In this document: piece by piece, positions 7,593 to 15,394 of the stretch
Layout of the letters: every line of letters begins with the position of its first letter
Position numbering within the stretch: position 1 is the stretch's first letter
Assembly (NCBI GenBank): GCA_020216925.1
Contig: JAIWOL010000099.1
Location: 1-15,470 of the forward strand
Length of the DNA stretch: 15,470 nucleotides
Origin: Thiobacillus sp.
Lineage (GTDB): Bacteria > Pseudomonadota > Gammaproteobacteria > Burkholderiales > Thiobacillaceae
Direction: 5' to 3'
Notes under the pieces: generated by a model
The model's database searches: none
What the model saw: only the letters and a program-made list of their open reading frames with translations
What the model was told of the DNA's origin: nothing
Position numbers and translations under genes: made by a program

Positions 7593-7643
7593 ATGGGAAA
7601 CCCCTGCCGCAAGGCAATCACCTAAATATATTGGAGATAGGTT

Positions 7644-8063
7644 ATGCAACTCAAAGGCTCGAAAACCGAAGAACATCTGAAGGCCGCCTTCGCCGGCGAA
7701 TCCCAGGCCAACCGCCGTTACCTCTACTTTGCAGCCAAGGCTGACGTGGAAGGCTACAACGACGTAGCCGCTGTCTTCCGCTCCACCGCCGAAGGTGAAA
7801 CCGGCCACGCTCACGGCCACCTCGAGTATCTGGAAAAGTGCGGCGACCCTGCTACCGGCATGGCTTTCGGCCCCACCGCCGACAACCTCAAGACCGCCAT
7901 CGCCGGCGAAACCCATGAATACACCGACATGTATCCTGGCATGGCCAAGGATGCGCGTTCGGAAGGTTTCGATGAAATCGCCGACTGGTTTGAAACGCTG
8001 GCCAAGGCCGAGCGCTCGCACGCCAACAAATTCCAGAAGACTCTGGACAGCCTGGGTGCCTGA
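7644..8063 (+). CDS. rbr: Rubrerythrin, di-iron domain only
   Basis: A 139-residue ferritin-like di-iron protein that reduces hydrogen peroxide in the cytoplasm. All seven expected iron ligands can be placed: Glu19 (AGES), Glu52 and His55 (GETGH), Glu89 (AGET), Glu92, Glu123 and His126 (KAERSH). The C-terminal rubredoxin domain with its CxxC pairs is absent, and the protein has a single cysteine (66), so electrons must come from another protein. The ribosome site TTGGAGATAGG directly precedes the ATG. The gene has its own promoter, palindrome and leader hairpin upstream and an intrinsic terminator downstream, so it is expressed mostly as a single gene. Downstream lie an Fe-S protein and a DUF3501 protein, a neighbourhood seen with rubrerythrin in other proteobacteria. 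Confidence 0.93.
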   Translation: MQLKGSKTEEHLKAAFAGESQANRRYLYFAAKADVEGYNDVAAVFRSTAEGETGHAHGHLEYLEKCGDPATGMAFGPTADNLKTAIAGETHEYTDMYPGMAKDARSEGFDEIADWFETLAKAERSHANKFQKTLDSLGA

Positions 8064-8079
8064 TTTCGCCTAAGCTTGA

Positions 8080-8107
8080 AGCGGGTCGCGTGCGGCCCGC
8101 TTTTTTT
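8080..8107 (+). terminator. Intrinsic terminator of rubrerythrin
   Basis: AGCGGGTCG pairs with CGGCCCGCT (nine pairs, one T-G wobble) around the loop CGTG. The stem runs directly into seven T residues (8101-8107), the first of which is also the last stem base. It begins 17 bases after the rubrerythrin stop. Confidence 0.9.
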
Positions 8108-8155
8108 GACCCGTTTTATCTGACAGCAGTCCCCATACCAATACATGGAGCCCAC

Positions 8156-9484
8156 ATGAGCACCCGCGAAGGCAGCCTCGAAGCCCCCACACGCCACCCG
8201 CTCGACTGGAAGACCCCCGATTTCTACAACGAGGATTCGCTCAATCACGAGCTCGAACGCATCTTCGACATCTGCCACGGCTGCCGCCGCTGTGTGTCGC
8301 TGTGCACGGCGTTTCCCACACTGTTCGATCTGGTCGACGAATCGCCCACCATGGAAGTGGACGGCGTCGAGAAAAAGGATTACTGGAAAGTGGTCGACGA
8401 ATGCTATCTGTGCGACCTGTGCTACATGACCAAATGCCCTTACGTGCCGCCGCATCCGTGGAACCTCGATTTTCCGCATACGATGTTGCGCGCCAAGGCC
8501 ATCAAGTTCAAAAAGGGCGAGACCACCTTCCGCGACAAGCTGCTTTCCAGCACTGACGCCATGGGCAAGCTCGCTTCGATTCCCGTGGTGGTGCAGGCTG
8601 TGAACGCCTCGCTGAAGAGCGCGCCCGTGCGCCGCCTGCTCGACAAGAATCTGGGCATTCACGCCGACCGTATCCTGCCGCAGTACGACAGCGCCAAGTT
8701 CCGCGCCACCGCCAGGCCCAACGGCGATTTTCCGGTACGTGCCGGAGAAAGAACTCCCGGCAAGGTCGCCATCTACGCCACCTGCTACGTGAACTACAAC
8801 GAGCCCGGCATCGGCCACGACCTGCTGAAGATTCTGGCGCACAACGAAATCCCTGCCGTGCTGGTCGAGAAGGAAGCCTGCTGCGGCATGCCCAAGCTGG
8901 AACTGGGCGACCTTGAAGCCGTGCAGTCGCTGAAGGAAACCAATATTCCGCACCTGGCCAGACTGGCACGCGCCGGCTACGCCATTCTCACCGCCGTGCC
9001 CTCGTGCACGTTGATGTACAAACAGGAACTGCCGCTCATGTTCCCCGGCGATGCCGACGTGCAGGCGGTGAAAGAAGCCATGTGGGACCCCTTCGAGTAT
9101 CTGATGGCGCGCAACGCCGACGGCCTGCTCAAGTCCGACTTTACCCGGCCGCTGGGCAAGGTGTCTTATCACGTACCCTGCCACCAGCGCGTGCAGAACA
9201 TCGGCAACAAGACGCGCGATGCCCTGCAACTGGCCGGTGCCGAAGTGAACATGGTGGAGCGCTGTTCCGGCCATGATGGCACCTGGGGCGTGAAAACCGA
9301 GTGGTTCGCCAAATCGATGAAGATCGGCAAGCCCGTGTTTCGTCTCATGGCCGAATCGCAGCCCGATTACGTCAGCTCCGACTGTGCGATTGCCGCCCGC
9401 CACATCCTGCAGGGCATGGGCGAGGGCACCACTGCGGTAAAAGAGCATCCCATCACCCTCATGCGTATTGCCTACGGCCTTTAA
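8156..9484 (+). CDS. Fe-S protein with two 4Fe-4S sites and two CCG domains (GlpC/HdrD-like)
   Basis: A 442-residue cytoplasmic redox protein. The N-terminal half has two ferredoxin-type clusters: [11 protein letters not shown] (Cys40, 43, 46, 50) and [12 protein letters not shown] (Cys83, 86, 89, 94). The C-terminal half has two CCG modules of the heterodisulfide-reductase/GlpC type. The first has Cys210, EACCGMP (242-243) and Cys284; the second has PCH (342), ERCSGHDG (370) and Cys410. In the second the double cysteine is C-S. The start at 8156 is chosen for GGAG at 8147-8150; the frame runs further upstream, but into the terminator. No GlpA or GlpB partner is near, so glycerol-3-phosphate oxidation is unlikely. 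An electron-transfer role with rubrerythrin and DUF3501 is inferred from position. Only a weak promoter (CTGACA at 8120) lies between terminator and gene. Confidence 0.9.
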   Translation: MSTREGSLEAPTRHPLDWKTPDFYNEDSLNHELERIFDICHGCRRCVSLCTAFPTLFDLVDESPTMEVDGVEKKDYWKVVDECYLCDLCYMTKCPYVPPHPWNLDFPHTMLRAKAIKFKKGETTFRDKLLSSTDAMGKLASIPVVVQAVNASLKSAPVRRLLDKNLGIHADRILPQYDSAKFRATARPNGDFPVRAGERTPGKVAIYATCYVNYNEPGIGHDLLKILAHNEIPAVLVEKEACCGMPKLELGDLEAVQSLKETNIPHLARLARAGYAILTAVPSCTLMYKQELPLMFPGDADVQAVKEAMWDPFEYLMARNADGLLKSDFTRPLGKVSYHVPCHQRVQNIGNKTRDALQLAGAEVNMVERCSGHDGTWGVKTEWFAKSMKIGKPVFRLMAESQPDYVSSDCAIAARHILQGMGEGTTAVKEHPITLMRIAYGL

Positions 9485-9508
9485 CCAGAGCAGAAAGGAC
9501 AGAGACCC

Positions 9509-10093
9509 ATGCCGCACATTACCCGCGAAAGTCTGATGACCCTGGAAGCCTATTCCAAGGTGCGTCCCGCCTTGCGCAGCGAAATCATTGCGCACAAGAA
9601 GAACCGTTTCGTCATGCTGGGCGAGCACATCAGCCTGCATTTCGAAGACGAAAAAACCATGCGCTACCAGATTCAGGAAATGCTGCGCGCCGAGCGCACC
9701 TTCGAGGATTCCGGCATCCAGGACGAACTCGATGCCTACAATCCGCTGGTGCCGGACGGCACCAACTGGAAGGCGACGATGATGATCGAATATCCCGACC
9801 CCGAGGTGCGCAAGGTGGAGCTTGCCAGGCTCAAGGGAGTGGAAGACCGCGTGTTCGTGCAAGTGGCCGAAGGCCCCAGGATCTACGCCATTGCCGACGA
9901 AGACATGGACCGCGAGAACGAGGAAAAAACCTCATCGGTGCATTTCCTGCGGTTTGAACTCGACGCCACCTCGATCGCCGCCGCCAAGGCCGGCAGCCCC
10001 ATATACGTGGGGATCGACCATCCTGCCTGTCCGCTGCCGGCCACGGCTCTGGCCGATAACGTCCGCGCCGCGCTGGTGGTGGATCTGGCCTGA
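9509..10093 (+). CDS. DUF3501 family protein
   Basis: A 194-residue soluble protein without signal peptide or membrane helix, recognised as DUF3501. It has [20 protein letters not shown] at the start, [20 protein letters not shown], then [14 protein letters not shown], and [11 protein letters not shown] near the end. The family has no established function. It is a regular neighbour of the rubrerythrin and the CCG-type Fe-S protein. It starts 24 nt after the Fe-S gene, with AAAGGA upstream, so the two are probably one transcript. No cysteine cluster is present (only one Cys), so it is unlikely to carry Fe-S. The acidic stretch [10 protein letters not shown] (about residues 131-140) could bind metal, but that is speculation. 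Confidence 0.88.
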   Translation: MPHITRESLMTLEAYSKVRPALRSEIIAHKKNRFVMLGEHISLHFEDEKTMRYQIQEMLRAERTFEDSGIQDELDAYNPLVPDGTNWKATMMIEYPDPEVRKVELARLKGVEDRVFVQVAEGPRIYAIADEDMDRENEEKTSSVHFLRFELDATSIAAAKAGSPIYVGIDHPACPLPATALADNVRAALVVDLA

Positions 10094-10099
10094 CCGACC

Positions 10100-11308
10100 A
10101 TGCTCAATGCGCTTCTGGTCAAGGAAGTCAAACACCGGATCGCTGCCAGCGGCCTGCCGCTGGCGGTTGAACTGTGGAACGGCGACGCCTTTGGCGCGCC
10201 CCGGGAAAGCGCGCGGGTGGTCATGCGCATCAACAGCCCGGTCGTACTCAAGTCATTAGGCAAACCCGGTCTGGGCATGCTGGCGCGGGCTTACGTGCAG
10301 GGCGGGCTCGACCTGGAAGGTGACATCCAGGACATCCTGTCCCTGGGCAACCAGCTCTGCAATGCCGATAATTGCCGGCCGCGCAAGCGCAGCGCCGCCT
10401 GGAAATGGTGGCGGCACACCCGCAGCCGCGACCGCAAGAACATCCAGTACCACTACGACGTTTCCAACGATTTTTACGGTCTGTGGCTGGACGCCGAACG
10501 TGCGTATTCCTGCGCCTACTTCCGCGACGAGGGCACGAGTCTGGATGACGCCCAGATCGCCAAATTCGACCACATCTGCCGCAAGCTCGCGCTCCAACCC
10601 GGCGAGCGCTTTCTGGATATAGGCTGCGGCTGGGGCGGCCTCATCCGCCACGCCGTGCGCCATTACGGCGTGCACGCCGTGGGCATCACGCTGTCTGATG
10701 AGCAGCACGCCTACGCCACCGCCCGGGCGCGCGAACTGAATCTGGCCGACCGCATCGACGTGCGCCGCATGGACTACCGCGACGTGCCCGAAACCGGCGG
10801 CTTCGACAAGATCGCCAGTGTGGGCATGTTCGAACACGTGGGGCGCGGCAACCTGGGCACCTACTTCGGCAAAATACACAGCCTGCTCGCGCCGGGCGGT
10901 CTCGTGCTCAACCACGGCATCACCTCTGCGGCCCTCAAATCGCAGGGTCTGGGCGGCGGCATAGCCGAATTCGTCGACGAATACGTCTTTCCCGGCGGCG
11001 AACTCGTGCATGTTTCAGAAGTGCTCGGCGCTGCCGGACAGTCCGGCCTGGAATGCCTGGATGCCGAAAACCTCCGCCCTCACTACGCCGCCACCCTGTG
11101 GCACTGGGTGCGCCGGCTGGAAACCCAGGCCAGCCGCGCCGTCGAACTCATCGGCCAGGAAAAATACCGCATCTGGCGCATCTACATGGCCGGCTCCGCC
11201 CATGCCTTCGACCGCGGCTGGCTGGAACTATGGCAAGTACTGGCCGGCAAGGCGGTCGACGCCGCTCAGCCCAACTATCCGTTCCGGCGGGATTACATGT
11301 ACCGCTGA
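10100..11308 (+). CDS. cfa: Cyclopropane-fatty-acyl-phospholipid synthase
   Basis: Transfers a methylene group from S-adenosylmethionine to the double bond of unsaturated acyl chains in membrane phospholipids, a stress and stationary-phase modification. The SAM motif LDIGCGWGG is at 172-180. The bicarbonate-binding active-site residues of E. coli Cfa all have counterparts: Cys138 (YSCAYF), Glu245 (MFEHVG), His272 and Ile274 (NHGI), and Tyr329 (HYAATLWHW). The C-terminal Cys354 of E. coli is Ser here (GSAHAF), in keeping with its not being catalytic. The length, 402 aa, is slightly above E. coli (382). It begins 6 nt after DUF3501 with a poor ribosome site, so coupled translation is likely. 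The downstream gap to the convergent usp gene holds small GC hairpins without T-runs. Confidence 0.93.
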   Translation: MLNALLVKEVKHRIAASGLPLAVELWNGDAFGAPRESARVVMRINSPVVLKSLGKPGLGMLARAYVQGGLDLEGDIQDILSLGNQLCNADNCRPRKRSAAWKWWRHTRSRDRKNIQYHYDVSNDFYGLWLDAERAYSCAYFRDEGTSLDDAQIAKFDHICRKLALQPGERFLDIGCGWGGLIRHAVRHYGVHAVGITLSDEQHAYATARARELNLADRIDVRRMDYRDVPETGGFDKIASVGMFEHVGRGNLGTYFGKIHSLLAPGGLVLNHGITSAALKSQGLGGGIAEFVDEYVFPGGELVHVSEVLGAAGQSGLECLDAENLRPHYAATLWHWVRRLETQASRAVELIGQEKYRIWRIYMAGSAHAFDRGWLELWQVLAGKAVDAAQPNYPFRRDYMYR

Positions 11309-11411
11309 GGGGCAGGGCGCGTGCGGCGCCTTGCAGGCCCGCAACACAGAAGCAAGGCGGGCAGGGGCGTCAGAGGGAAACTTGCGCTGCGCTTGCAGGT
11401 GCGGATTTGGC

Positions 11412-12308
11412 TCACGATTCGCGCCACCCGCAGATCACCAGCACATCGCCCTGCGATTCGGCCAACACGTGCTTGGTCACGCTGCCAAGCAGCAATTCCT
11501 CCATCGCATGCTGGCCGTGCTTGCCCATTACGATGAGGTCGCAGTCGCGTTCCTGCTCCTGTTCGATGATCTGCTGCGAGGGATCGCCATGCACCACAAG
11601 CGGCGTGTAGCCGTCGATGCCGAGTCCGGTCTGTAGCGCAAGCTGACGCATACGCTGCCACGCTTCCTCGCGTGCGGCGTCGCGGTAGCGCTGGATCACG
11701 CCCTCCTCGACGCCAGCGTAGGCCAGCTTGCCCTCGAAAGGCGCCTCGAAGGCGTTCAACAGGACGATGTCGGCAGTTGGGGCGAGTTGACGGGCGAAAC
11801 CAATCGCCTGCACCGAGACGGGCGAAAAATCGACCGGAATCAGCAGGCGGCGATAGGCCTCATGCGGCACCTGCTTGACCACCAGCACGGGATGGCGCGT
11901 TGTCTTGCGCAACAGGCGCGACGCCATCGAACCCAGCGCCAGATGGCGCAGGAAGCCGCTGCCATGCGCGCCCAGCACCAGCAAATCGGCATCGAGGGCA
12001 GCGGCGCGCTCGATGATCGTGGCCAGCGGCGAGCCGGATACGATCGTCGCTTCTGCGGCCACGCCGCGAGAAAGAACACGCAATTGTTGGGCGAGCGTTT
12101 CCCGCGCCTGGTCTTCGAGCTTGCGCTTGACGTCAGCGAGATTGTCTCCGAGCCATTCGCGCATGGCGTCCATCGCATCCAGATCGAGCGCGTGGAGCAC
12201 GCTGAAGCCTGCGCCCGTTTCAGCAGCAATGCGAACACCGCGCTCGACTGCGTGGCGTGCGGGCGCCGAAAGATCCGTGGCGGCAAGAATGCGGGTGATC
12301 GGTTTCAT
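11412..12308 (-). CDS. Universal stress protein with two UspA domains
   Basis: A 298-residue cytoplasmic protein made of two UspA domains (about 4-146 and 153-294). Each ends in the ATP-binding pattern G-2x-G-9x-G-S: Gly113, Gly116 and Gly126-Ser127 in the first, Gly262, Gly265 and Gly275-Ser276 in the second. Both domains therefore look able to bind nucleotide. Tandem Usp proteins of this kind often accompany ion transporters and may tune them under stress. The ATG overlaps the stop of the upstream Kef gene by four bases (ATGA), and GGAG lies inside the end of that gene, so expression is coupled to it. It ends convergently with cfa, with a 103-nt gap. Confidence 0.92.
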   Translation of the reverse strand: MKPITRILAATDLSAPARHAVERGVRIAAETGAGFSVLHALDLDAMDAMREWLGDNLADVKRKLEDQARETLAQQLRVLSRGVAAEATIVSGSPLATIIERAAALDADLLVLGAHGSGFLRHLALGSMASRLLRKTTRHPVLVVKQVPHEAYRRLLIPVDFSPVSVQAIGFARQLAPTADIVLLNAFEAPFEGKLAYAGVEEGVIQRYRDAAREEAWQRMRQLALQTGLGIDGYTPLVVHGDPSQQIIEQEQERDCDLIVMGKHGQHAMEELLLGSVTKHVLAESQGDVLVICGWRES

Positions 12309-13945
12309 TGACGGTTCTCCTTCGGCCGGATCAGCTCGGTGAGTGCTTCGACGGCATAGTCTACGGCGTTGCGCATCGGGTAGAGGATGGTGGGGGCGCC
12401 CAGGTGCTTGAGGGCGACACCTTCAAAATCCTCGCGCGCCACGATGGCGACTTCGCCGGGATAACGGTGTTCGCGCAGGGCTTGCAAAAGGCTGCGATTG
12501 GAGGCGAGATCCGGCAGCGTGCTGATGATCCAGCTGGTCTGCGCCAGCGGCAGACTCTCGATAAACTCCGCTGCCACGCCGTCGCCGTAGCGCACCACCA
12601 TCCCCTGGCGGCGCATGGCGCGCGCCACTTCCGGATCGAATTCGACGCCCAGCACCTTCAGGCCGGCGTCCTTGAGCCCGAGCGCCAGGCGGGCACCATA
12701 GCGGCCGAGACCAAAGACGATCACGTCCGCCTCTTTTAGATCGTGCCGTTCCGCCGCCACGGCCAGTTCGCGGAAAGGCCGCCGGCGCTCGAACCACCCC
12801 AGCCAGGGCGCAAGCTTTTCATACAGCGGGTGCGAATAGAGAATCATGTAAGTCGACAGCGCAATCGTGGTAATGCCGACCAGCGTGGTCAGCCCCAGGG
12901 CTTCCTTGCCGACATGGCCGAGCGAAATGCCCATGGCGACGAAGATGATGGAGAACTCGCTGATCTGCGCCACGGTGAGGCCTGCGAGGAAGCCGGTGCG
13001 CTTGCGGTAGCCCATGTAGCCCATGATCGCCATGACGATCAGCGGGTTGCCGATCAGGACAAACAGCGACAGGATCGCCGCCGGCCAAAGCTCGCCGCCG
13101 AGCGTGGAAAAATCCAGCTTGGCGCCAAGGTCGATGAAAAAGAACAGCAGCAGGAAATCGCGGATGCCGGTAAGCCGCGCGTTGATGGCGTCGCGGTAAT
13201 GCGTCGAGGCCAGCGAAAAACCAGCCAGGAAAGCGCCGGCTTCCTTGGAAAAGCCGGCCCATTCGCCCAGCGCCGCCAGTCCGGTGCCCCAGGCGATGGC
13301 GAAGACAAGCAGCAGTTCCTGCGAGCGCGCCATCAGCTCCACCACCTTCGGCAACACATAACGCATCAGCAGGTAGATGGCGGCGGCGGCCACCGCAACG
13401 CGCCCGATCAGCGAAACCGCCACCTCCGCCATGGCGGCCTCGCCGCTGCCGCGCAGGGTGCTCATCGCCATCATCGCCAGCACCACCGCCAAATCCTGCA
13501 CGATCAGAAAGCCGACGGCGATGCGGCCATGCAGCGAGTCGATCTCGCGTTTGTCGGAGAGCAGCTTGACGATACCGTCACGCATCACCACGGCGTGCAA
13601 AGACAGCATGCTGCGGATCGCATCGAGCAATTTCTCGGCCTTGCCATCCTGCAGAAAGCCGATCAGGGCGTTGATGAACACCACGCCGACGATGACCGCC
13701 GTGTCGATCCTGTGCCCCAGCGCCGCGGTAACGCCCGCCGCGCCGAGCAGCACATAGATCAGAATGTTGTGAAACTGGAGCAGAAAACGGATCAGCGGTC
13801 CGCGCCTTTTTGGCGGCGTCAGACAGTTGGGGCCGTGCTCGGCAAGGCGCTTCCTTGCCTCACCTGTGGATAGACCGGCAGCCGTGACACCCTGCGCCGC
13901 GAACACTTGTTCCGGCTTTGCCGCATGCCAGATCGGGTTCGACAT
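12305..13945 (-). CDS. Chimeric protein: P-type ATPase N-terminus fused to truncated Kef-type cation/proton antiporter
   Basis: Residues 1-124 are the start of a P-type cation ATPase: the cytoplasmic N-domain (GLSTGEARKRLAEHGPN) and the first two membrane helices (LLQFHNILIYVLLGAAGV, DTAVIVGVVFINALIGFLQD). They end at VVMRDG, where the actuator domain should begin. From residue 125 (IVKLLSDKREIDSLHGRIAV) the protein is a Kef/CPA2 antiporter. It keeps the Gln150-Asp151 ion motif, about eight helices, GAFLAGFSLA and a C-terminal TrkA-N Rossmann domain (FGLGRYG 411-417, acid Glu435). The ATPase DKTGT and TGES motifs and roughly the first four Kef helices are absent. The frame is open through the join, near 13571-13576. 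GAGGGGGTG precedes the ATG. Whether it transports anything is doubtful. It is coupled to the Usp gene by ATGA overlap. Confidence 0.88.
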   Translation of the reverse strand: MSNPIWHAAKPEQVFAAQGVTAAGLSTGEARKRLAEHGPNCLTPPKRRGPLIRFLLQFHNILIYVLLGAAGVTAALGHRIDTAVIVGVVFINALIGFLQDGKAEKLLDAIRSMLSLHAVVMRDGIVKLLSDKREIDSLHGRIAVGFLIVQDLAVVLAMMAMSTLRGSGEAAMAEVAVSLIGRVAVAAAAIYLLMRYVLPKVVELMARSQELLLVFAIAWGTGLAALGEWAGFSKEAGAFLAGFSLASTHYRDAINARLTGIRDFLLLFFFIDLGAKLDFSTLGGELWPAAILSLFVLIGNPLIVMAIMGYMGYRKRTGFLAGLTVAQISEFSIIFVAMGISLGHVGKEALGLTTLVGITTIALSTYMILYSHPLYEKLAPWLGWFERRRPFRELAVAAERHDLKEADVIVFGLGRYGARLALGLKDAGLKVLGVEFDPEVARAMRRQGMVVRYGDGVAAEFIESLPLAQTSWIISTLPDLASNRSLLQALREHRYPGEVAIVAREDFEGVALKHLGAPTILYPMRNAVDYAVEALTELIRPKENRQ

Positions 13946-14303
13946 GATGACACCCCCTCAATATCAAACGGTACCAGCAATACGTTGCTGCGACATAGTA
14001 CAACCCATTCCGGCTGACGCCGCCGAAGCAGGCCCCTCGATTCGCATCACGCCATGCACGCCCGCCTTGGACGTGGCTGATGGCCTAGCGCGCATCCTGA
14101 TGGGTTGGCAGGCCGGGCAGGGGAAGAGCGCACAGCCGGTTTTCCGGTTGCGCCTGGCGCGGGTGGATGCGGCTGGTATTCGGCGGCCTGCGACCGAATC
14201 AGTCCCGCCGTGACGCGCACGTTGCAGAACTCGCCGGATCAGACGGGCAAAGTGTCGCTGGACACGGATAAACAACCCGCCAGCCAATCGGGCCGGGGAT
14301 AGT

Positions 14304-14327
14304 CCCGGAACGGAGCGTTTTTCCGGG
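14304..14327. repeat. Inverted repeat CCCGGAA-N10-TTCCGGG
   Basis: Perfect 7-bp arms with a 10-base loop. The loop contains part of a T-run (14318-14322), but the arms are not followed by Ts, so it is not a standard terminator for either direction. Confidence 0.45.
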
Positions 14328-14344
14328 GCGAAAATGCCGGGTTT

Positions 14345-14371
14345 GCGCACCGGCACGAATTGCCGGTGCGC
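14345..14371. repeat. Perfect 11-bp-arm palindrome upstream of parA
   Basis: GCGCACCGGCA and TGCCGGTGCGC are exact reverse complements around the five bases CGAAT. It lies 150 bases before parA, immediately before the A/T-rich patch that may hold the parA promoter. It is not followed by a T-run on either strand. A regulator or recombination-protein site is more likely than a terminator; the role is inferred. Confidence 0.6.
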
Positions 14372-14390
14372 GTTATAAACTTCGCATAAT
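14360..14390 (+). promoter_or_regulatory. Possible parA promoter
   Basis: TTGCCG (14360-14365) and CATAAT (14385-14390) are separated by 19 bases, longer than ideal; TATATT at 14392 is another possible -10. The -35 lies inside the palindrome. The call is weak and rests mainly on the local A/T-rich patch. Confidence 0.25.
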
Positions 14391-14458
14391 GTATATTCCA
14401 CGATTCGCGCCGGCTGCACCTTGGGTGAATACCCCGAGGAATAGCGCAGGTATGTCTT

Positions 14459-14480
14459 TGCTGCGGAATGCATCGCAGCA
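14459..14480. repeat. Inverted repeat TGCTGCG-N8-CGCAGCA
   Basis: Perfect 7-bp arms around GAATGCAT, 41 bases before the parA start and so probably in its leader. It could be a protein site or an mRNA hairpin. Confidence 0.4.
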
Positions 14481-14521
14481 GTTGATCGTGTTCGCTTCCC
14501 ATTTCAAACCTGGGGAGGGAT

Positions 14522-15394
14522 ATGATCAAGTTCACTGTACTGAGTACCAAGGGCGGAGTAGGTAAGACCACTCTAGCTGCCAATCTTGGCGCGCTGATGG
14601 CTGATATGGGCCTGCGCGTTTTGCTGGTTGACGCGGACGTACAGCCCGCGCTCTCCAAGTATTTCAGGATCCGACGCGAGGCCCCATTCGGACTGACCAA
14701 GGTCATCACGACCGGTTACGTCACCGAAGACTGCATCTCGCAAACTGAAATCGATGGTCTGGATGTTATCCGATCAGATGATCCGGATGGAAGCCTTCAA
14801 ACATGGCTCCTTCATCGCATTGATCGTGGTGAACGCCTCGGAAATGCACTCAATTCGCCTGCTGTATCAGATGATTACTACGACTGCGTTCTGATCGACA
14901 CGCAAGGTACAGTTGGACCGCTGCAAGACACAGCAGCACTCGCTGCAACCCAGATCATTTCGCCAATCAAGCCGGAAATCCTGTCTGCTCGGGAGTTCAA
15001 GACCGGGACGATGGAGCTGTTGGCGCGCCTTGAGCCGAGCCCAAATTCTCAGTATCGGGTTGGCCCTGTCAAAGCAGTCATTTCAATGCAGGACAGAACC
15101 GCTGACGCCCGGATCATTGCCGAGTCGATTCGGCAGGACTTCCTGAAACTGGGAGGCCGAGTCACGGTTCTGGACACCGTGGTTCCGGATGCCAAGTCCT
15201 ACAAGGAATCCGCAACGATGTGCGTGCCTGCGCATCGTCACGAACCATCTCGTAAAGGCACCATGCCTTCTGCCTACGAGACCATGCACGCCCTTTTGTG
15301 GGAGCTTGTTCCAAGTCTTGCGGGGCATTACGCGGGGTCCGGGCACCCTTCGCCCGGCTCATCAGCTGCAGACAACGGCGGAGCGGACGAATGA
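14522..15394 (+). CDS. parA: ParA/Soj ATPase of the integrative conjugative element type
   Basis: A 290-residue deviant-Walker ParA ATPase, used for partition or maintenance of excised elements. Residues 7-19 hold STKGGVGKTTLAA with the signature lysine at 10. LLVDADVQP (34-42) and LIDTQGTVGPLQD (124-136) complete the nucleotide site. The block SPIKPEILSAREF and the ending VPAHRHEPSRKG..PSAYETMHALL are features of the ParA proteins encoded near one end of ICEclc/PFGI-1/SPI-7-like elements rather than of chromosomal ParA. GGGGAGGG lies just before the ATG. Three hand-counted 60-base lines in its first half give about 48% GC, against about 62% for one line in rhlE, so a separate origin is likely. 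The tail after residue 270 is Gly/Ser-rich. The stop overlaps the next start (ATGA). Confidence 0.93.
   Translation: MIKFTVLSTKGGVGKTTLAANLGALMADMGLRVLLVDADVQPALSKYFRIRREAPFGLTKVITTGYVTEDCISQTEIDGLDVIRSDDPDGSLQTWLLHRIDRGERLGNALNSPAVSDDYYDCVLIDTQGTVGPLQDTAALAATQIISPIKPEILSAREFKTGTMELLARLEPSPNSQYRVGPVKAVISMQDRTADARIIAESIRQDFLKLGGRVTVLDTVVPDAKSYKESATMCVPAHRHEPSRKGTMPSAYETMHALLWELVPSLAGHYAGSGHPSPGSSAADNGGADE

Larger units (their letters stand above)
7343..7643. other. Divergent intergenic control region, msrB / rubrerythrin
   Basis: These 301 bases contain no credible gene. The right half holds the rubrerythrin promoter, palindrome and leader hairpin listed separately. The left half, next to msrB, contains the msrB ribosome site but no promoter on the minus strand that I could fix with confidence. 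Confidence 0.7.
13946..14521. other. 576-base region without recognisable gene between Kef chimera and parA
   Basis: This divergent gap separates chromosomal-looking genes on the left from element-type genes on the right. Open frames on both strands (for example 13964-14473 minus) show no recognisable protein and no ribosome site. The last 220 bases contain three inverted repeats and an A/T-rich patch (14372-14398). One end of the inferred integrated element should lie here, but I could not identify a tRNA 3' end or an att direct repeat by eye. Confidence 0.6.

Noticed and set aside
7811..9862. 683-codon open frame on the minus strand opposite the Fe-S gene
   Set aside because: The composition is that of a high-GC shadow frame rich in His, Gly and Arg with no domain; the plus-strand frame carries clear Fe-S and CCG motifs.
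11309..11411. GC hairpins GGCGC-N5-GCGCC and GCCCGC-N14-GCGGGC after cfa
   Set aside because: Short stems without a T-run on either strand; expected by chance at this GC content, so not called as terminators.
12743..13873. 376-codon plus-strand frame opposite the Kef chimera
   Set aside because: Low-complexity His/Gln/Arg-rich shadow translation; the minus-strand frame has membrane helices and a Rossmann motif.
13964..14473. 169-codon minus-strand frame (and 13827-14213 plus) in the gap before parA
   Set aside because: No ribosome site, no recognisable domain, and the plus frame overlaps the well-supported start of the Kef chimera.
13946..14521. Search for a tRNA 3' end as attachment site
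   Set aside because: TTCGA-like strings (for example near 14036 and 14400) do not form a T-arm stem with an adjacent acceptor end, so no att site is claimed.
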